Below are positions 26,421-38,200 of a stretch of 64,000 nt of DNA, in pieces. This DNA is from Antedon mediterranea. Taxonomy: Eukaryota > Echinodermata > Crinoidea > Comatulida > Antedonidae. Position 1 is the stretch's first letter. Each line of letters opens with the position of its first letter. Below the pieces are notes generated by a model that saw only the letters and a list, made by a program, of their open reading frames with translations, did no database searches and was not told where the DNA came from. A program made the position numbers and the translations under genes. Where the stretch lies: the NCBI RefSeq assembly GCF_964355755.1, contig NC_092675.1:5366312-5430311 (forward strand), written 5' to 3'.

Positions 26421-26738
26421 TTTTTTTTTTTTTTTATCTTTATACTGGGTGACCTCTTCAGTCAAAGACTGATCTCCCAGAGGGCCCAGTTAGTGATCAG
26501 TGGCTGTGATGTACTAATACACCGGGGTAACCCCCTACTCGTCTTGAAAGATGTACTAGGTTCTTTAAAGTGCACACGAGCAAGTTGTGTACACTGGACC
26601 TACGGTTTATAGTCCTTATCCGAGAAGACTCGTTCTACCACCAGAACCATGGAGTGAGTGAGCCTCGAACCCCTGCCGATGTTATGGCTACGTGATTACG
26701 GTTCCACTGTCTTAACCGCTCGGCCACTCACTCACTAG
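26421..26738 (-). mobile_element. tRNA-derived SINE (serine/leucine-like head)
   Basis: On the minus strand the head reads GTGGCCGAGCGGTTAAGAC (A-box-like) and GGGGTTCGAGGCTC (B-box-like), followed by a conserved body containing CCATGGTTCTGGTGGTAGAA and ending in a long homopolymer tail (T-run at 26421-26435 on the plus strand). A second nearly full-length copy lies at 30255-30566 and a degraded one at about 54590-54840. Confidence 0.8.
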
Positions 26739-26741
26739 TAT

Positions 26742-26850
26742 TTTCAACCAGGTACTCATTTACAGCTGAGTGGACCGGGAGTTGTCGGGAATGGAACCCA
26801 GGTCTATCTGTATGACAGTCAAGTGTCCTAACCACTCGGCTATCCAACTC
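26742..26850 (-). mobile_element. Second tRNA-like SINE head abutting the first SINE
   Basis: On the minus strand, GATAGCCGAGTGGTTAGGAC (A-box-like) and GGGTTCCATTCCC (B-box-like) are followed by GTAAATGAGTACCTGGTTG, a body motif seen in many invertebrate SINEs. It lies head-to-tail with the SINE at 26421-26738, in the same orientation. Confidence 0.65.
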
Positions 26851-27770
26851 CTTAATATAGAAATGTTTATTACACACTGTATCATCATCAAACCAGGACT
26901 AAACATCTTTTGTTTTCAGTAAATTACTATAGGAAATTAATGAACAATATTGTATTAAATTCTAAATTGGTTAAATTGTGTGTTTTTGTTTAGTTTACGT
27001 AGGAAAGAAACATAGTACTTTAGGTTGCTAATTGCAGATGTTTAAATACATATTAGTAGTATTGCAGTTTGGTAATTAAAAAGAAAAAAAAAATGTTATG
27101 GTGCGTCCACATGGAGCGTTGCCACTAACAACATTCACGTCAGTTCATTTGATTTGGTTTTACCTTTTTTTCTTATGTATTATTTAACTTAATGTTGACA
27201 AATATAATTTGTGTTGTTTCACTCCTCTCACCCCAAAAAAGTATGGTATATTTATTAATTTCTTTATGAAAATGGAACTCTTTTTACACTGATTTTAATT
27301 GTCTAATTGGTCTTAATTATTGTTTATATTATTGATATTCACGTTGGTATCAGTATCATGTATATATATATATATAAATCATACTGTAAATTATAGAAAC
27401 ACTGCTCATATTCGGAACATGATCTCATATATATATGTATATGTACAGTATACTGTAGTACTTTAAATACTACTTAACATTTTCTTTAACCTCTAACCTT
27501 ATGAACTTAATACAGTTTGTTATACTTAAATTATTGATTGTTTTCTTCTAGAATCCAATTAATTGTATTGTTTAGATGAACTGTTGTATAATGAATTAGA
27601 CATGTGTTATGTAAGCAGGAAAAATGGCAGTTTATTTGTCATCTTTCAACCACTGTAAAAGTCTTTGTTCAAGTCCTAATGGTGACAGACACAGGGCAGG
27701 GATTATTCAAATGTATTCTAGGAAACGTAATACAGTCAACTCTCCAAATACTGACACCTTTAGACTGGCC

Positions 27771-27933
27771 TAAAGCCTTGTCCACACTATCAAAATTTAT
27801 GTGTCAAAAAGTGTGGTGACCATTTAATGACATGATGATGTAATATCGCTACCATTTAAGCATAGCAATACATACTGTATGGGTACATCAAATTTTTTTA
27901 CACATAGATTTTGATAGTGTAGACAAGCCTTTA
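27771..27933. mobile_element. Palindromic MITE family A, copy 7
   Basis: The ends TAAAGCCTTGTCCACACTAT and ATAGTGTAGACAAGCCTTTA are inverted. It belongs to the AAAGCC-ended subfamily shared with copy 5. It lies about 310 bp upstream of the first MARCHF8 coding exon. Confidence 0.85.
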
Positions 27934-28247
27934 TATGGCTTGTATTCTGGAAAGTATGTTGTTCTGATGTGTTTTTAGGGTTAAAAAAAATAATTTACTT
28001 TACTTTTCAGAAAAGTCTGGTTTTGGAGGAGAGTTGACTTTTTACAATTCTCTATGGAAGTACAGTACATGCATAATTGTTTCTAAAATTCATCTCCAAG
28101 CTGTAATTCATCACCCTTATTATGTGTTACTGTAGCACTCAGGCTCTTGTTTGAAAAATCCAAAATCCTTCCTTGCTATTGTAGCCCATTGAAAACATAA
28201 TCCTGTTAAAAAATGCAAATATATATATATTTTTAGGACGGCTAACA

Positions 28248-31200
28248 ATGCCAGTTCACCAAATCAGTGTTGCTCCTCTAGCATCAGAAGAATCTATACC
28301 TAGCAGTTTGCAAGTTTCAAAAGATGAATCTCCAGTGGAAAATGTAAGTACGGTACACAAAATATAGCTGTATTGCGGTTGTATTTGAAGCTCTGGCTAT
28401 AGTATCAAACTTATGTGACAAAAAAATGTGATGTGCCCATATATGAACATGTCATGTCATCATCATTACTATTGGGCTTATCACTACCATATACAGTATA
28501 GGCACATCACAATTTGTTTGTCACATAAAGTTTGATAGTATAGATTAAATAAGGGTACAGTATCATGGGTGGTGCTCAGAAAGATTGGAGCAAAAGACAC
28601 TTTGGATACTGAGGACATACTGTACATTCCTCAATGAAAATGTTAAGAGAAACATGTGGTACTACTGTTATGTGTAGTATGTTCATGTATTATGTCTAAT
28701 AATAGCAAACATTGTTTCTGAGGTTTAATAAGCTGTATAGTTTAATTTAAACCATTATTTTCTAAATGTGTTGTGTAATCCATATTGTAAATAATCTCAA
28801 TTGGGCAAACTGTATTTACCCGCTTCTCTTTAAAGTAAAGTACAGTAATTTAACGCTGTATCCATGATTACTATTCATCTACCTGTACAATTACTTAAAT
28901 GTCATATTGCGCATAACTAGTTTATTAACATTACAGTAGACCTCCATTCCTCATCCATGCTAATGAGACCTTGCCACGATTTTGATTATATTCGTATGAT
29001 GGCCATCATGTATGTACTATGCGTTTATTGATTGTCATCAGTGATAAGTTTACTCTACATGTGCTATGCAACTTCATCGATCTTAATTTGAATCTAGAGT
29101 AGAAATTACTGAGATGTCCAATCAGAAATACATTAGTTATTAACTTATTGATTTTAATTATACTATTTCTATAACAAGTCTGCTTAAATTTCCAATAACA
29201 AGGTTGAAATTTCAGATGCAATAGTAGCCTTATACTTTATTTAACTTAGCTTTTGATAGATACTTAATTTGTTCTGTTTTTAAGCATTTTGTTCTATACA
29301 ATATGGTAGCCATTTGTTTCTCTTGCATTATGACAAAAAAGTGTTTAATGAAAATGTTTTATATATTAAAACCACAGAACATTTTTTTCTCAAATAAACT
29401 GTGGTTGATATTATAATAAAAATAATATTTAATAATAAAAACCTTAATCTTAAAAATCATTGTGTAGCGTCAGAATCTGGCCAAAAAAATGTGTTACAAT
29501 GATTTATTCTTTTTTGTAATACGTCATTCGTTTCAGAGACAATAATGTTCTTAGAATTTTTTTTGGCCGAATATGCAAATGAACTCACGATATCTAATCA
29601 AAATAAATTGTTATTATTATCGCTATTCTCCATCTCAGTTATTAAAACTGTATGTGATGAACAGGCAATATTTTTTAATGTACAATGTTGTATTGACTTT
29701 TAATTTTTATTACATGTCATAAATAATATTTCAATAATACAGCACAGGTACACTATCAATAAAAATGAGTTTATGATTATCTTTGTCAATATCATGTTTC
29801 CATCCAAATCAATATTAATATCAATGTACATCATTGATCAGTCGTCATAATACAGTACATTATTGTGTGCGGACATATAGTAGGTTAAAATAATGGCTTA
29901 ATTTTAACCATTATTTTTACCATACATTGAGCGCCATTTGGATGTTAACAGCTTAAACGATGAATCCCGAGCCGACCGAACAGGCTCACGCAGGACATAA
30001 TTTTGGATTTTTCAAAGGAGGTCAGATACAGAGGTCGTATAGCTGATTACATATACACAGTTTATAATAATCTAATATATCATACAGTACTGTACATGAC
30101 AAAACCCATCATCCATTTTAATATTTATATTTTAAACCGAATATGCCGTTGATAATTACGCTTTTTAATCACAAAAGCGTTTACCTACGTCCACTACTAA
30201 ATGTTTATTCATATTCAGTATTAACATTGGATAAAATTAAAATGCTAATAAAAAGAGTGAGTGAGTGGCCGAGCGGTTAAGACAGTGGAACCGTAATCAC
30301 GTAGCCATAACATCGGCAGGGGTTCGAGGCTCACTCACTCCATGGTTCTGGTGGTAGAACGAGTCTTCTCGGATAAGGACTATAAACCGTAGGTACACAA
30401 CTTGCTCATGTGCACTTTAAAGAACCTAGTACATCTTTCGAGACGAGTAGGGGGTTACTCCGGTGTATTAGTACATCACAGCCACTGATCATAACTGGGC
30501 CCTCTGGGAGATCAGTCTTTGACTGAAGAGGTCACCCAGTATAAAGATAAAACAAACAAACAAACAATCTTAAATACTGACGAATAATGTATGCTATAGC
30601 TTAATGTGTAAATATTTCTTTATGGAGAATAGCATTTTATTTTATAATAAGTTCAGTGTTGACTCATTGACGTCAATGTGAATATGTATGAATGTTGTAA
30701 TGTAAAGGAAGAAAAAAATGTCATACATTTTTCAAATTTATTAGTAGTATAGTAGTATAAAACAGACAGTACTGTTTGTTATTTCCAGAGTATAATAAAT
30801 AATTTAAGTAAAATGGTAAATTTGTTTTACTGTGCAACCAACTATTATTACCCTGTACACTTTTCAGCAGATTATTTAAACAATTAATGGCCAAGAAAGT
30901 AATTGTACGTTGTATGTTATTTCTGATACACTGATATTGATACATTTATATTTTATTTTATTTATTTATTTGGAATTACACTTTTAGCTCGGTGGCAGAC
31001 TTAGCACAAAAGTGCATCTTTCACAAATATAAAATAACAATTAATTTACATACAGAAAAGTATAAAGGAAAAAAACAGCTATCAACCCCTACCCTGCCCC
31101 CCCCCCCCCACCCCTCTGCACCAACCCGACCAATAATCGATACATACCAGTACAGTAGATAATTACTTTACACAAATGAATACAAAACAAAATATAGTAA

Positions 31201-34200
31201 AAGCGTATTGAATAAAATCAACTGATATTGATAACACAGCTTATATATATATACAGTTAATAGACTTGCACTGATGAAGGGCTAGTGTTGCCCGAAAGCT
31301 CTGCTAACTTTTCTGGCTGTTTACTTTATCGTTTTGATTTAGCTTTTCGGTTTTTATTTTTGTATCTCCATTGAGATCCAGCCACTGATACCCACAGCAT
31401 TGTCATTTTTTTCAGTAATTTGCCTTTGGATTTATATACAGTATATATATATATATATGTTTCATCTTTTAGTTATTGTACATCAGATTTTAATTCATTT
31501 TGTGTGTTAACTTCTACTATCCATATTAAAAGAATAGTTACATTAATTTACAAATTGCCTGAGTACAGCAATGGGAATTCTCTACCATTGATTACAATTT
31601 AATTCATTTTAATAATAAGATTAGAAAATCAAAATTAACTTTGTACAAATGTTAAATCCTATGTGAATAATATTTTTACATTAATTTCATAGAGATTTGA
31701 TTTATTGTACGCATTCTAAGTTATTAAAGTACTCTAATATAATTGAAATGTTTAAATGCAAACTAAATGCTACATTAATATAATCAAACATCGTATACTC
31801 TATCTCTAACAAAATATTTCAATCTTCGATAAGACGAAGTATAGTCATTGTCTCCTGACCATTCTACTGTATATAATCAACACCAGATAGGCTTTCTTTA
31901 TCAACAACATGGATGTTGGGAACAGAAACGGTAGTAGACTAAGCCCAGTACGGTTTTGATTACGATCATTCGGGAAATTACCTCACAACAATTTGTTGAA
32001 ATAGAATTAAATTCTGTAGATGAGCTTCTTATACTTCTTTCCTTCTATTGTGTGTAATGTCAGTTAAAATTCTACATAATTTCTACATACTGTATCTACT
32101 TAATCGGTGCTCAACATATTAACATGTTTATTGCGGCAAATATTTAAAAAAATCAAATTTTGTAATATTGGGAAATGATCTTAATGACCTTAATAGTTTG
32201 CCGACTATTTTTACGTACAATTTTTACATTCATGTATTAAGATTGATAGAATGCGCCATGTGGTATGACATCTGATATGGAATTGAAATGTAATTCTTTT
32301 TATAATTATAATTATTTTATTTATGAAAGATAAACAAAGGATCAGCGAACGTAAGATGATACTGTAATGCCTTCTTTTTTTTCAAATTGTGATTTTATAA
32401 TTCATGTCGTAAGTTATAATATTGTTATGTTAATGTTCAAGATAATGTAATGCAGAGGCCATCTGTAACGTATATAGCTACAAGCATACATGATTATTGT
32501 AATCAGTACATTGATGTTTTCCTTACATATTATAGGTGTAGGAGTAGTTTTAAGTTATTTTGTTATCTCCATTTCTATGCAATATTTATTTATTTGTTTG
32601 TATGTGGGTGTGTCTGTTAGCAGGATATTGTCAAAACTAAAAGACGGATCTTTACCAAATTCGAACCACTGAAAGGTATAGGTACAAATGACTCCATTAA
32701 AATTTGGAGGCAATCCGGACAAAGATCCTAATTTAATTCATCTAATAATACGAACAAATTTTAAGTTCAAATTTTGAATTAATTCCAGTTTTTATGATAA
32801 ATAAATAATTAGTTTTTTGTTTTTTTTTTCCAATTTTTCAGAGTTATAAAGTGACCAGTCCTCTATCAAGATCCTTAACAGGGAGTGTGCCCCTCATAAG
32901 TGACAAAGGCTCATTGTCTGGTGGGGTCACTCTCTTAAGTCCAAAGCGGTCAATGTCTGAAGGGGTAAACAATATAAGTGACAAAATCAATGATGTTGTG
33001 GAAACTGACGAAGTTAAAGATGAAAGTCTGGACAGTAAATTCATAGACTCTGATAAACTGTATGAACAAGCATCCACCGAAACATGGTACACGCCCCCGA
33101 CTGGGATGTCCAGAGAATCGTCGTGTAATCCATCTCATTGTCCATCACACGCTCAGTCGATGGTTTCTCTAGCGTCCAGTCAAGGTGACATCTGTCGGAT
33201 ATGTCATTGCGGTTCAGAAGAAGACTCGCAACTCATAATGCCATGCATTTGTACAGGGAGTTTAAAGTTTGTTCATCAGCATTGTTTACATCAATGGATC
33301 AAAGGCTCAAACGCAAAGGATTGTGAGTTATGTCATTATGCATATCGCATGTACTCAAAATTAAAGCCAGTTGGCAAGGTGAGATATATGTTTTTTCAAC
33401 AAAGTGTTTACAACTATTTTCAATGTAGTGTAAAATATATTAAAATTATTATATTCTCATAATTCCTCAGCGGCAAAATTCTGCCATGTTCCCAAATATC
33501 GCACTATGAATTCTAATTTTACCTATTCTTTGTACATAAATAATTCAACTATGTATACACTACAGTATATATGATACAAATAATTACAACAACAAAATTA
33601 AATTGACACACAAAAATATAAATGCTCTTCACTTAAAATGTTATGCTCATAGAATATGATGCTTGATAATTGGACGTGACTTTTGACCTCAACGATATCT
33701 CCACAATTATAATATTTGATTTTATGTACACTTTGTACTAAAGTATAATGCAGTCAATAATACGAGCTAGGATGCAATTATGTACTGTATGTGTATCAAG
33801 GGAGACTTAACAAGATATTACTATTCTTCCCAGGACTTTCTGATACATGGCTAGGCTATTGTATTTAGTCAGGTCACATGATTGGTTGCATTCGCATAAA
33901 TGGAAGCTAATTAAGCCTCATCAGCATTAGTAGTACTGTCTTTCGTAGGTCCATAAGTATGTCTCTCAGGAGGTCCTTCTCGCTGTGTTGTGATCCCCTT
34001 ATATGGTACTGAGCACCCTAGGGAGACGAGCCTTCTTCCTGTGTTAAACATAAATCATGTTGCTTCTTATAGGCCTACCCCAGTGATATTTATACTGTAG
34101 GCCTAGTAGTACAATAGTGCAGAAAAAGGACCAATCCATCTCTTTGCCAATCTACTTTATGTTGAATAACTTTTGAATAAACTTATTCTCAACTTTATCT

Positions 34201-35295
34201 AAATTTATTAAGGCTTATTGTATTTATCACAAAAAGCAACAACAAGATGTCTCACCCAAGGTGCTTGCTTTTACTGAAAACATAAAGGCCATATTTTATT
34301 GGCACCCCATAGCGTATGCTATAACAATTAAAGGAAACAAAAAATGTAATAATGTCCCAGCGGTATGCTGAGCTAGACATATTCTGATGGATTTACTCTG
34401 TTATTTGCAATTTTTTGCTTATTTGTTATTCATAATTGATGCAACTGTATAGTTCTTGTTAAAATATACATTATAATTCCTAGCTTATTGTTAGTTAAAC
34501 TTGACTCACATAATTTATAGTTTTGGATTATTCTTTAATCTATATTTATGTTAATGTTATGTTATGAATCTAGTATATAGTGCAAATGTTATAAATGATA
34601 ATATGCCTGGCTGTTATTTATCATCACACACTTACATTACATTTTTTGAGTTATGCTTTTAAACACTTTTTTTTCAACCTACCATTTCATTTTAATTTCA
34701 ATATCAGCAATAAAAGATACAAAAATACACAATTTGAGAAGGCAATATAATAACCACAGTTTAAGATACTACTTACTAGGTCTTAGAGAAAGAAATAAAA
34801 AAAAAAAATTATACAAAATCAAAAATCAAATCAAAAATAGATCCAGTCTTGGTGTAGTTTTATACTTAATTCGGAATGTTAATTTAAGACCATTTGTTTA
34901 TAAAATATTTTTGTTTATTCTTCTAGTGGGAAAGTCTGGAGATGTCTGCCAATGAAAAAAGAAAAATTCTTTGTTCGGTTGCCTTCCATTTCATAGCAAT
35001 AACGTGTGTTGTCTGGTCACTATACGTACTGATAGAAAGAACAACAGACGAGATAGAGAAGGGTAACTTAGAATGGCCTTTCTGGACCAAACTAGTGGTT
35101 GTTGCAATTGGTTTCACTGGAGGAGTTGTCTTCATGTACATACAATGTAAAGTATATTTACAACTGTGGAAACGGTTAAAAGCATACAACCGTGTAATAT
35201 ACGTTCAAGATTGTCCGATGGAAGATAGGTTACGTTACAAATTAAATTATGCGAATGAGACTGCGGTGAACATTGATTCGCAAGTTTTAAGTTAA
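28248..35295 (+). CDS. MARCHF8: MARCHF1/MARCHF8-type RING-CH membrane E3 ubiquitin ligase, 3 coding exons
   Basis: In vertebrates this family ubiquitinates endosomal and surface membrane proteins such as MHC class II and the transferrin receptor. Coding exons: 28248-28343, 32842-33378, 34927-35295; all junctions are phase 0, giving 333 aa. The start is fixed by MPVHQIS, which aligns with MPLHQIS of human MARCHF8, after an acceptor at 28236. The RING-CH domain (C4HC3) is near residues 148-200: CRIC, then CIC, then H and C within KFVHQHC, and CELC. Two transmembrane segments follow, about residues 225-247 and 265-286, separated by a short loop, and between them the near-identical family stretch [19 protein letters not shown] begins. 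The linker between exon 1 and the RING, about 115 residues rich in Ser and acidic residues, is roughly twice that of human MARCHF8 isoform 1. Introns 1 and 2 carry repeats, including MITE copy 8 and a SINE. MARCHF1 and MARCHF8 cannot be told apart and may share this single ancestor. Confidence 0.95.
28387..28548. mobile_element. Palindromic MITE family A, copy 8, diverged
   Basis: It starts only about 44 bp after the first MARCHF8 coding exon, in intron 1. Arms GAAGCTCTGGCTATAGTATC and AAAGTTTGATAGTATAGATT are inverted; the core is partly rearranged. Confidence 0.75.
30255..30566 (+). mobile_element. tRNA-derived SINE, plus-strand copy
   Basis: This is a near-identical inverted partner of the SINE at 26421-26738. 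It starts GAGTGAGTGAGTGGCCGAGC and ends in an AAAC-repeat tail. It sits in MARCHF8 intron 1. The high similarity of the two copies indicates recent activity. Confidence 0.85.
31271..31297 (+). other. Hammerhead-ribozyme-like core
   Basis: CTGATGA is followed by a short stem (GGGC ... GCCC around a 7-base loop) and then GAAA, the order of the hammerhead catalytic core. I could not identify convincing stems I and III or the cleavage triplet, and the A after CTGATGA is unpaired, so this may only be a retroelement-terminal motif. It lies in MARCHF8 intron 1. Confidence 0.3.
31803..31995. repeat. Dispersed repeat, copy 1 of an inverted pair
   Basis: About 190 bp here (TCTCTAACAAAATATTTCAA ... AATTTCCCG-complement end) is a diverged reverse complement of 52210-52420. 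Shared blocks include GAGGTAATTTCCCGA, GATCGTAATCAAAAC and GACTATACTTCG when read on the minus strand. The family is not recognised. It lies in MARCHF8 intron 1. Confidence 0.7.
32565..32740 (+). mobile_element. Degenerate retroelement tail fragment
   Basis: AGGATATTGTCAAAACTAAA, GACGGATCTTTACCAAATT and GAGGCAATCCGGACAAAG resemble the 3' regions of RTE-like retroelements common in invertebrates. There is no coding sequence. It is upstream of MARCHF8 exon 2. Confidence 0.3.
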
Positions 35296-38200
35296 AGAAG
35301 ATGAATAGCGACATATTCTATCATGTGACAATGTTTTATTACGTTATCAGAATACAAAACTTATTAGTTACGAAGCACCGAGCATTACTCAAGACCACTT
35401 TCCTGTCTCGCCATGAGCACAATAGCTGGCCTGTAACTAAGAGGATTCTAGTTTAACAGAAAGCTAAACAACTTGGGTTTCTCCAATTTGAGTGCCATCT
35501 ATGGACATATATTGTATACATTAGCACTAAATACAGTGTAATTCTGCTGTATTTAATGTATGTCAAAATATGGTTAGAAAATGTGGGTTATGTATCAAGT
35601 TGACAATGTGTTTCAGAGAAGGTTTAATTATTTGTAAATTTAAAACACAACCTGGAGTTTTCCAGAATTGAACCTAACACAGTAATTTATTTTGGATAAA
35701 TGTAGAAAGTACTAATGTTTATATTATTTATGTTAAGGTATATACTTCGGTAAAGTGACGTTTTTGAGGATCTGCTACTAATCGAGGACCAAAGGTGGGC
35801 CTATACAGAAACATTCATTAAAAATGATAATGTACATCATGTGGATCAATTAAATTTCAAATTTGAGTTTGGTTCAATATTTGTTGTTAATATAATTTTC
35901 CATATTAATACTAATAAGAATAACAAGAATATGTCATTAAAAATTGATTATATTAATTTATAATTAATTACGGACAATTTTTTTGTCAACAATTAATTCA
36001 CCAATCATGTTCAGTCCAATGATCTAGGCATATTCATTCTAAAAGGCTTATTGATAACATTGGTAAATTCATTTAATATGGAGTACTTATTTGTTTGTAT
36101 AAAATATACATTAGTTCCAAAAATATTTTCATCATAGTACATACTGTAGTTTGACAAAGACTATTTTTCATTAGTCTGAACATCTCTTTTACAATAAAAT
36201 TATTCAAAACCTTTTCACTATGTTTGTTTAAAATGATTATTTTTAAATGATGGTGTAAAACTATCAATTTGATTTGACCTCAGCAAATCACCATACCAAA
36301 TTGAGGGTAAAAATAGTTGTCCATATTTGAACATACAGTACCATTAAAACCGCAGTTGTCCAATTTTCAGCTGCGTAGCCCCGAGAGTATTTTTTCCACT
36401 TTATAAATTTCCTTTTTCGTTTGAAGTAGTGCAACGGTTATATTATGTCTATGAATAACTAATGTTCTTATACAAACTGTTTGATATATTAAATGCAATA
36501 TAAAAAGGAAATGTCAAAAGTTAAAACAAATTCTGTGTTCGCTCACTCATTTTTACTATTATGAAATACAACACGATTTAGGAATATAAAAATTGGTCTA
36601 AATAAACAAAAACAATGAATATTGATATGACTGTCCTTGGTTTTAGAGTAGATATAAAAATTGAGATCGCTAGATAACACCTAAACAGAAAACACTTAGA
36701 GTAATTTATTCCTTGTTGTTTGTGCCATCTAATCATATATCAGATTGAATATTCAGTTTGATGCTTTGTGTTACAGTTGCTAGGCTGTTCTTATGTTAAT
36801 TCGCAAATTGCACGTTAAACAGGAAGTTAAAGGTGTTTCTCTGTTTTTATTAATTATGATATTAATGTAAGCTTACAGTTTCTGGCGCGTGTTGAAATTT
36901 TACGGTAGAAGAATTTAGATAATTATTATTGTTGCTTTGGAGTTTATCAGATTTACTATTTATGAAAAATATTATGCTAATTTTCATCACCCATATGAGT
37001 CATTATCATTAACACAATTGGCATTGTCAACTTTTTTAAAATAATATGATGATGATTCATCACAAAACATCCACAGCCGTTTTGCAGTAGTTAAATCAGT
37101 TCATATTAAATATAAGTCAACCTCCCCTCCCCACATGGGACACGTATTCTCTTTAAGGAGATACGTTCCTTTGAAATGAATAAAGGAAAATATTTATTGA
37201 TTGCTATTCAAGGGACCTCTATTAAGGGGACAATTTGTTGAAGGTGTCCCTTTAATAGCGGTTCTACTGTATAATAACATCAATTTTATTGATAATTATG
37301 TATGTTAATTTAACGATTAATAGTATTTTATTATTTTACATTGCATAAAATTATAACAGTCATGAATTATTTATTGAACTTTTTGCAGTGTATTTCATTT
37401 CGTAATCTAATCAAAGATTGTACTGTATAGCGCCGCTATGCAGCACAAGATAGATGACTGCGCAAGATATTTGTAATCCCATAGACACAATTCCAGTGTA
37501 CAAAATTAACTGGATGAATGCAAGAGTTTTGATGAGTTTATAGGCTAGGCCTACAAGTTAGTTTACTGAGACACAATGATTATCATTGATACATTAATAC
37601 TATAATTGTTAAGAAAATAAATTATTAAACTATCACTATTATAAACACTATTTGTTTTTACTCGTTGGTTTGGCCGCCATTCCGGGGGCCATGGAATTAC
37701 ATGGGAGCGTTGTGTTATAGGATAGGAGCTTAGCAACAGTTATCTATCTTGGGCAGGGTAGCTACGCTATATAATCTTTGATCTAATGTCAATACAGAAA
37801 AGAAACTGCATTGTATCATAGATAAAATAACTAGTTTCCTGATTTTAAAATGTGACCATATTTCCAAGAAACAACATAAAGAGGGTCAGTTGATAACAAC
37901 AACACATTTCACTTAAAGTTCATACAATATAAAAGGTATTGTATGTATAGGATATTAACTTCCTGTATACTATTTTCCAAAAAAATATTAACTAAGTTAT
38001 GATGTGAAATTTATATGAAAATGGCTGTAATAGTTTCCTGTGTGTTAATAGAGAGCTATTGATTTGCAATAACCGACGAAGTAGGACCTTTGTATTGATG
38101 TGTTGTTGGTCGTCACGAAATAGAATTAGGAAATGTATCCCAACTTTCCCGCATGCACACAATGAATTAACATGAGCTAACTTGTTCCTAGGCTGTCGGT

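Larger units (their letters stand above)
22165..28247. other. Divergent spacer between FNIP and MARCHF8 starts
   Basis: The two genes are transcribed away from each other, so the left end should hold the FNIP promoter (small CG-containing motifs GGCGGTACGCGGGCGGTACG near 22405) and some part the MARCHF8 leader. A segment at about 23976-24032 has an acceptor-like TTTTTAG on its left and CCAG followed by GTAAGG on its right and could be a non-coding leader exon, but nothing confirms it. The rest is AT-rich with a small palindrome (22702-22783), a C/A homopolymer near 24548-24574, MITE copies at 25389 and 27771, and two adjacent SINEs (26421-26850). Confidence 0.6.

Noticed and set aside
27358-27380. 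TA-repeat as a regulatory element
   Set aside because: Simple microsatellite; several similar runs occur (28221, 31243, 31441) with no associated signal.
34653-34955. 100-codon frame upstream of MARCHF8 exon 3
   Set aside because: Lies in intron 2, is Asn/Lys/Ile-rich and is in a different frame from the conserved exon.
37130-37262. Possible promoter hairpin (CTCTTTAAGGAGATACG region)
   Set aside because: Resembles the end of a decayed repeat seen also near 49130-49180; no gene starts nearby.
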